Shown here one piece after another: positions 41,623 through 48,219 of a stretch of 50,486 nucleotides of DNA. Numbering within the stretch: the first letter of the stretch is position 1; each line of letters starts with the position of its first letter. A program made the position numbers and the translations under genes. The notes below the pieces were generated by a model. That model did not search any database. It saw nothing but the letters and a program-made list of their open reading frames with translations, and was not told the DNA's origin. Source of the DNA: a virus; the IMG/VR virus record IMGVR_UViG_3300033153_005771, positions 1 to 50,486 of that record. One strand, given 5' to 3'.

Positions 41623-41892
41623 ATGAGCCTAAATAGCGATTGCCCAAGATGCAAGGGCCATCTTGCTCCATCCTCGCCCATATTCATGAGCGGAAAGTGG
41701 AAATGGGTGATTGATTGTATAAGCTGTGGCCTGAGTATTCCGAGCACTGTGCCAGAGCACTATCGCAAGGATCGATATGCAGTGGACCATACGTCGGATC
41801 ATAATAAGCAGACGCCCTTTTCGAATCAATATGAAAACTTGATATATATCGACTATGACATCGATGAGCCTGGAAAGGATGGAGGATGTTGA
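41623..41892 (+). CDS. Small zinc-ribbon protein
   Basis: 89 residues. CPRC and, 23 residues later, CISC form a zinc ribbon in the first 40 residues; the rest is polar and ends KDGGC. It overlaps the start of the methyltransferase by seven bases, so may be coupled. Function unknown. Confidence 0.65.
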   Translation: MSLNSDCPRCKGHLAPSSPIFMSGKWKWVIDCISCGLSIPSTVPEHYRKDRYAVDHTSDHNKQTPFSNQYENLIYIDYDIDEPGKDGGC

Positions 41893-42980
41893 ATGGGCTG
41901 GATATACCTAGCGTGCTCAGATCGCTCGACCTGTTCAGCGGGCGAGGAGCCCAAGCACGAGCCCTATCGCCGTGGATCATGCCTGCCGCCTACTGTGAAA
42001 TCAATCGATACTCCCAGCGAATACTTCTGGCAGAGATGGCACGAGGAGCGATTCCGACTGCGCCTATCTGTGACGATATACGCTCGCTCACTGCCGACAT
42101 GCTGCCATTCCGACCCGACATCGTTGTTGCTGCCGTGCCCTGTCAAGGATTTTCCTGTGCAGGTCGCGGTGAAGGCCTGGATCACGAGTCAAGCGCACTT
42201 TTCTTCGAAGTGCTCAGACTTGTCACTGATATTCGACCCGCCTTCGTGTTCCTGGAAAACAGCCCAGCAATCACTGTTCGAGGAGGGTCAGAAGTCATGG
42301 CCCGATTTGCCGCGCTTCGGTATGATTCGCGATGGTGCATGCTGTCCGCTGAAGAAGTCGGCAATGCGTGCCATAAAAGAGATCGATGGTGGTGCTTACT
42401 TGCCAACGCCGACAGTATCTCAGCGCACGAACCAAGGCGGCGGCAGCGGGATAGTCGGCAAGGATCGGCACAGCTTGAGCGGGATGGCCAAACGGGAGAT
42501 GGTCCCAACGCCCTGCAAAGCGGGGGGAGGAAGGGCGATTCCAGAGGATGCCAATTTCAGCGGGCTGACTTGCGCATACAAGAAAAATGGGACGAAAGTT
42601 CAGGTGGCCCTGGATGTCCTGGCGAAACGCAAGAGAATCCCGACTCCAACCAAAACAGATGCCAGGGGGCGCGGATATCAGAGGAGCAGGGGGGGGGCAA
42701 TCTACATGAGTCTCATAGGACTGGCGAAAGCGAAAATACCGGCACCAGTGAAACACGACGAACGCGAGCCTCATCCGAAAGACATGGAGCGGAGAACAAT
42801 CCCATGCAACGCACTTGCGAATGCGTCTATGCTGCCAGGACATCCGCAAGGCGCGTACAACCCAGAGTATACAGAACAGGTCTTGGGATCGCGCATAGGT
42901 CACACCGCATTGCCGCCTTGGGCGAAAGTTGGGATGAACCAACGGCGCGGGAAGCATTCAAAATCTTGATGAGGCTATGA
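41886..42980 (+). CDS. DNA cytosine-C5 methyltransferase
   Basis: 364 residues. AdoMet motif I LDLFSGRG (14-21), catalytic motif IV PCQGFS (85-90, active Cys 86), motif VI as VFLENSPAI (about 121-129) and motif VIII as HKRDRWWCL. The C-terminal end VYRTGLGIAHRSHRIAALGE matches the closing motif of this family. Residues about 195-310 are a polar, low-complexity region where the target recognition domain is expected. It would methylate cytosines in phage DNA; the target cannot be read. A second frame (41893-42969) is open over nearly all of it. Confidence 0.85.
   Translation: MLNGLDIPSVLRSLDLFSGRGAQARALSPWIMPAAYCEINRYSQRILLAEMARGAIPTAPICDDIRSLTADMLPFRPDIVVAAVPCQGFSCAGRGEGLDHESSALFFEVLRLVTDIRPAFVFLENSPAITVRGGSEVMARFAALRYDSRWCMLSAEEVGNACHKRDRWWCLLANADSISAHEPRRRQRDSRQGSAQLERDGQTGDGPNALQSGGRKGDSRGCQFQRADLRIQEKWDESSGGPGCPGETQENPDSNQNRCQGARISEEQGGGNLHESHRTGESENTGTSETRRTRASSERHGAENNPMQRTCECVYAARTSARRVQPRVYRTGLGIAHRSHRIAALGESWDEPTAREAFKILMRL
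41893..42969 (+). CDS. Alternative +1 frame over the cytosine methyltransferase (possible overlapping gene)
   Basis: 358 codons open from ATG 41893. Its second half shows WPDLPRFGMIRDGACC, GGAYLPTPTVSQRTNQGGG, two further PTP repeats (VPTPCKAGGG, IPTPTKTDARG) and YNPEYTEQVLG. From memory this is the pattern of proteins annotated next to or with phage Dcm enzymes. The same bases give LANADSIS in the main frame and LPTPTVSQ here. It could be a translated overlapping gene, a frame shared by ancient frameshift, or a compositional shadow. A long antisense frame in the same region argues for the last. Confidence 0.3.
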   Translation: MGWIYLACSDRSTCSAGEEPKHEPYRRGSCLPPTVKSIDTPSEYFWQRWHEERFRLRLSVTIYARSLPTCCHSDPTSLLLPCPVKDFPVQVAVKAWITSQAHFSSKCSDLSLIFDPPSCSWKTAQQSLFEEGQKSWPDLPRFGMIRDGACCPLKKSAMRAIKEIDGGAYLPTPTVSQRTNQGGGSGIVGKDRHSLSGMAKREMVPTPCKAGGGRAIPEDANFSGLTCAYKKNGTKVQVALDVLAKRKRIPTPTKTDARGRGYQRSRGGAIYMSLIGLAKAKIPAPVKHDEREPHPKDMERRTIPCNALANASMLPGHPQGAYNPEYTEQVLGSRIGHTALPPWAKVGMNQRRGKHSKS

Positions 42981-42981
42981 C

Positions 42982-43152
42982 ATGCCCACAGACCTAACCG
43001 ACATGGAGAAGTCCTGCCGAGTCGATCGCGTCATGTTCGCCACGGGCTGCGAGCGGTCGTCGGCATGGGTGGAACTTGAGCAGGTCGAATGGAACGTGCG
43101 GCGTGCGATCGTCCGGTTGAGTACGATCCGGCCGCCTTATGGTGAGGATTAG
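42982..43152 (+). CDS. Small protein, unknown
   Basis: 56 residues; ATG two bases after the methyltransferase stop with GAGG upstream. MPTDLTDMEKSCRVDRVMFA ... STIRPPYGED. Helical; no family recognised. Last gene of this rightward block. Confidence 0.55.
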   Translation: MPTDLTDMEKSCRVDRVMFATGCERSSAWVELEQVEWNVRRAIVRLSTIRPPYGED

Positions 43153-43189
43153 GCGGCCCTCGATGACGCTCTCCGCATCACCGCCAGCC

Positions 43190-43351
43190 CTAGCCCCTCT
43201 CCTTAGCCACGCTCTCATGTATCCACATCTTGATGAGCGCCTGGCGAGCAACACCCATCACGGTTGCGATTTTGTCAACCTCGGCGAGCAGTTTATCCGG
43301 CAGGTCGAGGTTGATTCTGGTACGTTTTTTCGCGTTTTGTGATCGTGTCAT
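43190..43351 (-). CDS. CopG/BrnA-type ribbon-helix-helix protein
   Basis: 53 residues: RTRINLDLPDKLLAEVDKIA followed by TVMGVARQALIKMWIHESV, the strand-helix-helix layout of CopG family regulators and antitoxins. AGGA lies upstream. No toxin partner is evident next to it. It is the last gene of a small leftward block and ends 38 bases from the convergent rightward gene. Confidence 0.75.
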   Translation of the reverse strand: MTRSQNAKKRTRINLDLPDKLLAEVDKIATVMGVARQALIKMWIHESVAKERG

Positions 43352-43372
43352 GTTGTTATCCTGACTTCCGTG

Positions 43373-43663
43373 TTATTCTTTCTCGAGACCGAAATACTGA
43401 GCCCCTGCGTATCCCATTTGATCAACCGATACAATTTCGAGGTCTCCATCGGAGTATGTGGCGATGATATCCATATCATCTAGCGCCTCCTGGACCTGCT
43501 CTGAAGTGAGGTCAAGGGCGTCAAAAGGGTCGGCCCAATCCTGGGCGCAAACCATGTCATCATTGCCACAGCCGTTGTTTTCATCGACTGAGTAGAGGTG
43601 ACCTGACTCGTAAATAAACAGGCCGCCGGCGTTGTCTTCGAGGCACAGTGCTTTCTTTGTCAT
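43373..43663 (-). CDS. Small acidic protein, unknown
   Basis: 96 residues from ATG 43663 behind CGGAG; a longer frame to 43687 has no ribosome site. Acidic throughout (NGCGNDDMVCAQDWADPFDA; LTSEQVQEALDDMD). The charge pattern resembles phage DNA-mimic or host-inhibitor proteins, but this is only an impression. Confidence 0.6.
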   Translation of the reverse strand: MTKKALCLEDNAGGLFIYESGHLYSVDENNGCGNDDMVCAQDWADPFDALDLTSEQVQEALDDMDIIATYSDGDLEIVSVDQMGYAGAQYFGLEKE

Positions 43664-43680
43664 GTCGATCTCCGTTGTTA

Positions 43681-43908
43681 TTAGCAATAGATAGTTTCGA
43701 TTGACGGTGCATATGCGCCGTCATCATCGTCGTCCATCTCGGCAACCGATGCATAGAAATACTGTGTCAGCCCATCGCAGCTGTTGCACATATGAGCATC
43801 GGCATATTCAAAATCAAGGCCGATGAAGAGCAGCAAAATCGCGTCTAAGTAATCGTCACTTGTGCCTGCCCGCCCCTTGCCATCACACCATTTGTATTGT
43901 TTTTCCAT
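43681..43908 (-). CDS. Small acidic protein, unknown
   Basis: 75 residues from ATG 43908 with GGAGGATACG upstream. Acidic with a DDDDD run (VAEMDDDDDGAYAPSIE) and three Cys. It shares its first residues (MEKQ) and its whole 22-bp start region with the gene at 43920-44234, so one start was likely copied from the other. Confidence 0.6.
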   Translation of the reverse strand: MEKQYKWCDGKGRAGTSDDYLDAILLLFIGLDFEYADAHMCNSCDGLTQYFYASVAEMDDDDDGAYAPSIETIYC

Positions 43909-43918
43909 CGTATCCTCC
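43897..43918. repeat. 22-bp duplicated start region (copy 1)
   Basis: Identical to 44223-44244. On the minus strand it holds GGAGGATACG, the ATG and the first codons of each gene. It shows duplication or recombination of a translation start module between neighbouring genes. Confidence 0.85.
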
Positions 43919-43919
43919 A

Positions 43920-44234
43920 TCATCTATACGGGTTATAGCCTTCGCCGCCTTCGTTGTTGACAATGTCCCACTGTCGCGCTTTCCTCGCCCGTTCGTCGCG
44001 TCTCGCGTGATGTGGCGCGAGGTACGCATTGATCAGGGTTTCGGCCAGCGCGGCTTCATCGGCGGTGAGCGCGATCTTGTCGAGAGTCGCTACGTATGTC
44101 ACACCATCAACAATCATCGGACTGGCAAGTCTGAAAACATGTGAGGACGCGATTTTGCCATCAAAGAAAATGCCGTCTACAGTTCCAACGAGATCGCGGC
44201 CGTCTTTTGTTTTTTTGATCAGTTGTTTTTCCAT
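43920..44234 (-). CDS. Small protein, unknown
   Basis: 104 residues from ATG 44234 behind GGAGGATACG. LIKKTKDGRDLVGTVDGIFF, PMIVDGVTYVATLDK and a helical basic C-terminus (NAYLAPHHARRDERARKARQ). First gene of the small leftward block. Not recognised. Confidence 0.6.
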   Translation of the reverse strand: MEKQLIKKTKDGRDLVGTVDGIFFDGKIASSHVFRLASPMIVDGVTYVATLDKIALTADEAALAETLINAYLAPHHARRDERARKARQWDIVNNEGGEGYNPYR

Positions 44235-44244
44235 CGTATCCTCC
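44223..44244. repeat. 22-bp duplicated start region (copy 2)
   Basis: Second copy of the start module described at 43897-43918. Confidence 0.85.
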
Positions 44245-44296
44245 GTTGTTTTCCTTGTGCCCATATAAGACTCTTCGGCATTTCTACCCCACTTCT

Positions 44297-44325
44297 TGAG
44301 TAAAAAATATACCTTTTCTATACCA
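44297..44325 (+). promoter_or_regulatory. Rightward promoter with doubled TATACC (second example)
   Basis: TTGAGT (44297-44302), 17-base spacer, TATACC (44320-44325), with another TATACC in the spacer at 44309-44314. The plan is the same as at 40862-40890. The transcript would run into the terminator at 44392-44417. Confidence 0.6.
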
Positions 44326-44347
44326 TTATGGAATCATTGGGGTAAAA

Positions 44348-44422
44348 ATGAAATCACGCCATTTTGAATATCGTGAGGACATCCCCCGAATCGTCCCACG
44401 CAGGGGCGGCTTTTTTTCTTGA
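44348..44422 (+). CDS. 24-codon leader ORF ending in a terminator
   Basis: MKSRHFEYREDIPRIVPRRG plus FFS, with GGGG upstream of the ATG. Its last codons are the T-tract of the terminator at 44392-44417. Translation to the stop would cover the hairpin, as in attenuation leaders. It may be chance. Confidence 0.35.
   Translation: MKSRHFEYREDIPRIVPRRGGFFS
44392..44417 (+). terminator. Intrinsic terminator after the first rightward promoter
   Basis: CGTCCC (44392-44397) pairs with GGGGCG (44403-44408) around ACGCA, followed by GC and seven Ts. Short stem but a good T-tract. Confidence 0.6.
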
Positions 44423-44459
44423 CTGGTGGTGCCCATTGTTGTACAGACATAGAACCTGA

Positions 44460-44488
44460 TTGAGCATGCCACCAATCGGACATATAAT
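44460..44488 (+). promoter_or_regulatory. Rightward promoter between two terminators
   Basis: TTGAGC (44460-44465), 17-base spacer, TATAAT (44483-44488). The -10 is perfect. The next gene starts at 44591, behind a strong terminator, so most transcripts may be only about 90 bases long. Confidence 0.7.
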
Positions 44489-44494
44489 AAGCAG

Positions 44495-44583
44495 AACCGC
44501 CCTGGCAGCAAACCATGGCGTTTATCCATCAGCCCTCTCCCGGAATCTTTGGCATGCTCTCGGGAGGGGGCTCTTTCTTTTTT
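44495..44583 (+). ncRNA. Candidate small RNA or attenuator leader (about 90 nt)
   Basis: The stretch between the promoter at 44460-44488 and the T-tract ending at 44583 has no convincing ORF and ends in a strong hairpin. It is either a free phage small RNA or the regulated leader of the PP-loop gene. Ends are estimates: the 5' end is placed about seven bases after the -10 box. Confidence 0.45.
44531..44583 (+). terminator. Strong intrinsic terminator in front of the PP-loop gene
   Basis: A 12-bp stem (AGCCCTCTCCCG at 44531-44542 with CGGGAGGGGGCT at 44561-44572, one G-T pair), an 18-base loop, and a CTTTCTTTTTT tail. The gene's ATG is only eight bases after the tail. Confidence 0.82.
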
Positions 44584-44590
44584 GGGCTGT

Positions 44591-45487
44591 ATGACACCTG
44601 ATCCTAGCAAAACATATTTCGTCTCGGTTTCAGGGGGCAAGGATTCGACTGCCCTATGGCTGTATCTTGAAAGAGACCTCAAACTACCAAATCTTGTTCC
44701 GATATTCGCTGATACCAAATGGGAACATAAAATCACCATCGACTACCTCCGATACCTCAACAGCGTGATGAATGCCGAGCTTAGATACGTTGAGCTTGAA
44801 TTCGGGTTCGCTGATCTGTGCGTGAAGAAAAAACGGTTTCCATCCCCACGCCGACGGTTCTGCACGGAATGGCTCAAACTTCGTCCGATCCGTGATTTCA
44901 TCAACCATTATATGATTGATAACAACCTTGAAGACCACGACGTTGTTATGTGCTGTGGGGTGCGCAGAGAGGAAAGCCATGCAAGGCGTAATTTCCCGGA
45001 ATTCGAGTGGGACGACTTCATGCAGATTCCTAAGTGGAATCCGATTGTGGCTTGGATATGGAATCAGGTTTTCGACCTTCATGATAAATATGATATCATG
45101 CCGAACCCCCTCTATCTGCTGGGAATGTCACGAGTGGGGTGTATGCCGTGTATTATGTGTAATCAAAAAGAACTTAGGGTCATCGCCGAACGCTGGCCGG
45201 AGATCTTCGAGGTGATCGCGATCATCGAAAAGATACTAGCCGGTAATAGCAAGCAAGGATTTGACGCGGCATTTTTCGACTATCGTATGGTGCCAGATCG
45301 GTTCTGCTCAAAAGTATACGTCGGCAAGAATGGCGAGAAATACAAGGTTCCAACCGCCGAAGACATGTTCAAATATGTTCTCATGAACAAGGACGATCGC
45401 AGGGCGGGGCTGGGACAGCTCAAGTTATTTGAAGATGAGAAGAATGAGCCTTTGTCGTGCGATAGCATATATGGGCTTTGTGAATAG
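44591..45487 (+). CDS. PP-loop protein, PAPS reductase-like (phage type)
   Basis: 298 residues from ATG 44591; the frame also allows a TTG at 44549 inside the terminator loop. SGGKDSTALWLYLE (14-27) binds ATP; RRFCTEWLKLRPI and CCGVRREESHARR form the family's substrate site; MSRVGCMPCIMCNQKELRVIA carries the Cys cluster of phage PAPS reductase-like proteins. It lacks an evident good ribosome site. The role may be sulfur metabolism or modification of a nucleotide; it cannot be told here. A shorter relative is encoded at 26751-27440. Confidence 0.82.
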   Translation: MTPDPSKTYFVSVSGGKDSTALWLYLERDLKLPNLVPIFADTKWEHKITIDYLRYLNSVMNAELRYVELEFGFADLCVKKKRFPSPRRRFCTEWLKLRPIRDFINHYMIDNNLEDHDVVMCCGVRREESHARRNFPEFEWDDFMQIPKWNPIVAWIWNQVFDLHDKYDIMPNPLYLLGMSRVGCMPCIMCNQKELRVIAERWPEIFEVIAIIEKILAGNSKQGFDAAFFDYRMVPDRFCSKVYVGKNGEKYKVPTAEDMFKYVLMNKDDRRAGLGQLKLFEDEKNEPLSCDSIYGLCE

Positions 45488-45516
45488 GCACTAATACGAG
45501 CAGATACGGGTAAGGC

Positions 45517-46278
45517 ATGCACCGAGGATTTGTAGTCGTCTGGAGAAAGATTGAGGACTCTCAGGTGTGGTCGATGAAAGATGACATCTTTGGTCTTGCC
45601 ATTAGATGCCTAGTGATGGCCAATCACGTGGACAAGTGGTGGAATGGGAATCTCATAATGCGAGGGTCTTTCGCCACATCCATCGAGAGCCTGCGCTCGA
45701 AAGGCAAGTCTACCACACAACGCACAAGAACGGCATTGAAGGTTCTTCGCGATATCGAATTTCTAACAACCAAAACAACAAGCCAGTATACGCTCGTGAC
45801 CATTGTCAACTATGACTTGTACCAGGATAAGAAGTCGAAGGTAACAAACAAAGTAACAAACAATCAACAAACGGATAACAAACGGATAACAAACGGCCAA
45901 CAACAACTAAACAATGAAGAACCATGTAACCATGAGAACAAAGAACACATAGAGTCCGTTTTCCAGCACTGGAATTCCGAGGGGGTCATTACACACCGAT
46001 CGGTGGGCAAATTCAAAGAGTGCCTGTCCGCTGCGTTGAAAACATATTCGCCAGACGAACTCAAGGCTGCTGTCTCGAATTATGCTGATATTCTGAAATC
46101 CGTGGATTGCTATTGGTCGTACAAGTGGAATCTCCACCAGTTCCTAACCCAGAAGAACGGCATTGATAGGTTTCTACCTGAGAACTTCAATCGAAACGAC
46201 TATCTGGTCAGAGGAAATAAAGGCAATCAGCAGCCCCCACCAGAAAAACCATTCAAATCAACGAAGGACTTCGGATGA
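45517..46278 (+). CDS. Replication initiator / replisome organiser with internal iterons
   Basis: 253 residues. The N-terminal winged-helix domain (GFVVVWRKIEDSQVWSMKDD ... LAIRCLVMANHVDKWWNG; TTQRTRTALKVLRDIEFL; YTLVTIVNYDLYQDKK) is that of phage replication organisers. An N/T/Q-rich linker (residues about 108-140) is encoded by the repeats at 45841-45896. The C-terminal part (LSAALKTYSPDELKAAVSNY) would contact the helicase encoded just downstream in ATGA overlap. Confidence 0.78.
   Translation: MHRGFVVVWRKIEDSQVWSMKDDIFGLAIRCLVMANHVDKWWNGNLIMRGSFATSIESLRSKGKSTTQRTRTALKVLRDIEFLTTKTTSQYTLVTIVNYDLYQDKKSKVTNKVTNNQQTDNKRITNGQQQLNNEEPCNHENKEHIESVFQHWNSEGVITHRSVGKFKECLSAALKTYSPDELKAAVSNYADILKSVDCYWSYKWNLHQFLTQKNGIDRFLPENFNRNDYLVRGNKGNQQPPPEKPFKSTKDFG
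45841..45896 (+). repeat. Iterons inside the initiator gene (candidate replication origin)
   Basis: Five units around AACAAAC: GTAACAAAC at 45841 and 45853, then TCAACAAACGG, ATAACAAACGG and ATAACAAACGG at 45864, 45875 and 45886. Period is 12 then 11 bases, about one helical turn. A/T-rich sequence continues to about 45960. In lambda and many other phages, the origin lies in the initiator gene in this way. Confidence 0.65.
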
Positions 46279-47603
46279 AAGAACTCGAAACAGCCATGAA
46301 GCGAGAGATAATGGCCAGGAATCAGCTTGAGCCTTGGATTCTACGGCACATGTGCGAGCCTGCCGTGCCAGACGACTACAAGGCAGACGTGGCAGGGCTA
46401 GATGTCAGAGGCGTTTTCAAGGACGTGCTGAACTATCTCATACGCGAAAACGGTTACTACCGCACGGCACGGGAGAGTCGCATCCCGGAAAACTGGCCAA
46501 ACGAGGACATCGAGGCGCACATCCAGTCGATCATGTCTCTCGATGTCATCGCCATACCGACTCTCACAGAATGCATCATGAGGCACAGGCAGCACACGAA
46601 GCGGCTGGCGTGCATCGCATTTCTGGATTGGTCAGCAGAGACGCTGAGGGAAACCAACCCCATCGACTGGCCATCGAAGGTATCTGAGAAGCTCGGGGAA
46701 CTCATTGAGGCACCGAACGACGAGGGGTGGGAAGACTACAAGACTATGATGGAGAAAACGAAGCAGCACATCGAGGATATCCAAGACGGGAAAATCAAGC
46801 ATCTCGAGGTGGGAATCGATTGGTTTGACGAGCGGCTGAAAACTCAGCACGGGGATTTCGTTGTTCTGGCGGCAAGGCCGGGGCTCGGCAAGACGGCATT
46901 GATTCTCAACATCATCGGGGCAATTGCAAGGGCTGGCCGGCACAAGGCAGCAATCGTCGAACTCGAAATGACCAACGAGGCGATGGGCATGAGGATTGTT
47001 TCGGCCGAAACGGGAGTGTATCACAGCAAACTCAAAAACCCCAGCGGGCTGTCGGACTACGACAAGCGGCAATTGGCCGGATACTTCGAAAAACCAGTGC
47101 AGAAACCCATCTATTTCAACTCGAGCCCCGGCATGAGATGGTCAGAGATAACGAGGGAGCTCGCCCATGCCAAGGCGCTCTATGGCATCGAGTTCGCTTT
47201 CATCGACAATCTGTCGCTCATACGCACTGGCGATCACAGAGAAAGGCTGCAGGAGGTGTCGTTCATCACCAAGAGCATGAAGCACCTGGCCAGAAGCCTC
47301 GGGATAGTGCTATTTGCAGTGGTCCACATGAATCGGCAGATCGAAGCCAGAAACGGCGCCGAGCCCCAAATGTCTGACCTGAGAGAGTCAGGCACGATCG
47401 AGCAAGATGCTGATACGGTCATGTTCCTGACCGAGGAGAAGGGCAAGAACGAGCTCGACGACAAGGAAATCGAACTCAAGTGCTGGGTGAAAAAGGCGCG
47501 GCACGGTCCAACAAGCATGACCACGGTTGTCTTCGATAAGCGAATACAGCGGTTCAGGCTGATGACAGAGGCCGAGGAGCATTTTGGAATTGCGAAGAGC
47601 TAG
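46275..47603 (+). CDS. DnaB-like replicative helicase
   Basis: 442 residues. The N-terminal domain (VFKDVLNYLIRENGYYRTAR) binds partners; LEVGIDWFDERL then Walker A AARPGLGKTALILNI at about residue 200; EFAFIDNLSLI is Walker B; DLRESGTIEQDADTVMFL is the DnaB hallmark. It would unwind the fork as a hexamer. Overlaps the initiator stop by ATGA. Confidence 0.9.
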   Translation: MKELETAMKREIMARNQLEPWILRHMCEPAVPDDYKADVAGLDVRGVFKDVLNYLIRENGYYRTARESRIPENWPNEDIEAHIQSIMSLDVIAIPTLTECIMRHRQHTKRLACIAFLDWSAETLRETNPIDWPSKVSEKLGELIEAPNDEGWEDYKTMMEKTKQHIEDIQDGKIKHLEVGIDWFDERLKTQHGDFVVLAARPGLGKTALILNIIGAIARAGRHKAAIVELEMTNEAMGMRIVSAETGVYHSKLKNPSGLSDYDKRQLAGYFEKPVQKPIYFNSSPGMRWSEITRELAHAKALYGIEFAFIDNLSLIRTGDHRERLQEVSFITKSMKHLARSLGIVLFAVVHMNRQIEARNGAEPQMSDLRESGTIEQDADTVMFLTEEKGKNELDDKEIELKCWVKKARHGPTSMTTVVFDKRIQRFRLMTEAEEHFGIAKS

Positions 47604-47646
47604 GTTACCAACAGTCTCAGGATTAACCAAATCACGGAGGGCAACT

Positions 47647-47778
47647 ATGACAAGCGACGACTATTCGGAAATTAACCTCACAAACGTCAGTGACGGCGCT
47701 GCGCTGCAGTATTTTGATCGAGAGATGAAAACGGTCATGAAAAACATCCTGGATCCCAACACCGACGCGAGAAGTTGA
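47647..47778 (+). CDS. Short conserved phage protein, truncated by a frameshift
   Basis: 43 residues with a strong GGAGGG before the ATG. INLTNVSDGAALQYFDREMK and NILDPNTDA match the start of a common phage protein that usually continues for another 40-60 residues. Here it ends ARS*, while the -1 frame goes on as EKLKDKPVTILA before its own stop at 47805. A one-base indel is likely. The role of the family is not known to me. Confidence 0.6.
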   Translation: MTSDDYSEINLTNVSDGAALQYFDREMKTVMKNILDPNTDARS

Positions 47779-47955
47779 AAGACAAGCCGGTGACGATTCT
47801 GGCTTGATACGATGGGGCCGAGGGGTGGCGGGCTGGTGAGATTGGCTACAGCCAGAAACCGGGGGGAATGCCATATTCTTCGGCAGAGATGCCCTACTCC
47901 AAGGCCCCGCCCATAGCACACGAGATGGACAAATCTTGTCCAGGAGGAACGAGCA
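47779..47955 (+). pseudogene. Probable remnant downstream of the truncated gene
   Basis: Between 47778 and the next gene, one frame is open from 47808 to 47963 (YDGAEGWRAGEIGYSQKPGG ... HEMDKSCPGGTSNE). It is in the same frame as the EKLKDKPVTILA extension and separated from it by TGA at 47805. It could be the degraded remainder of the gene before it or of another gene. An ATG at 47868 could give a 31-residue peptide, without a clear ribosome site beyond GGGGGG. Confidence 0.35.
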
Positions 47956-48219
47956 ATGAGTGAGGAACGCGTTTTTTTGGAGCATGGCGAAGCAAAAGCC
48001 ATGATGGCCGAAGGTGACTATGTGCATACGTTCAGAAATGCATGCGACGGCACGCTGATCGGGGCCGATATGGGCAGGGATAGGTTAATCAAAATTATCG
48101 AAGGCGGCGCTACGTGTGAATTGGCCGGCGAGGTGGCCGCAGACATGAAGCATGGCCTTGTGATACACGATGACGATGGTTTTCTATTCGTCGCAACCAA
48201 GGGGAGTAGTGAGCAATGA
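47956..48219 (+). CDS. Small protein, unknown
   Basis: 87 residues with AGGAGG at proper distance. Middle DYVHTFRNACDGTLIGADMG and end DDDGFLFVATKGSSE. It resembles small phage early proteins of unknown role. Overlaps the next ORF by ATGA. Confidence 0.65.
   Translation: MSEERVFLEHGEAKAMMAEGDYVHTFRNACDGTLIGADMGRDRLIKIIEGGATCELAGEVAADMKHGLVIHDDDGFLFVATKGSSEQ

Noticed and set aside
42295-42957. 220-codon antisense frame in the cytosine methyltransferase
   Set aside because: No recognisable motif or start site; taken as a sign that this region has few stops in any frame.
43190-43351. Toxin-antitoxin pair with the CopG-like protein as antitoxin
   Set aside because: No BrnT, RelE or other toxin-like ORF lies next to it.
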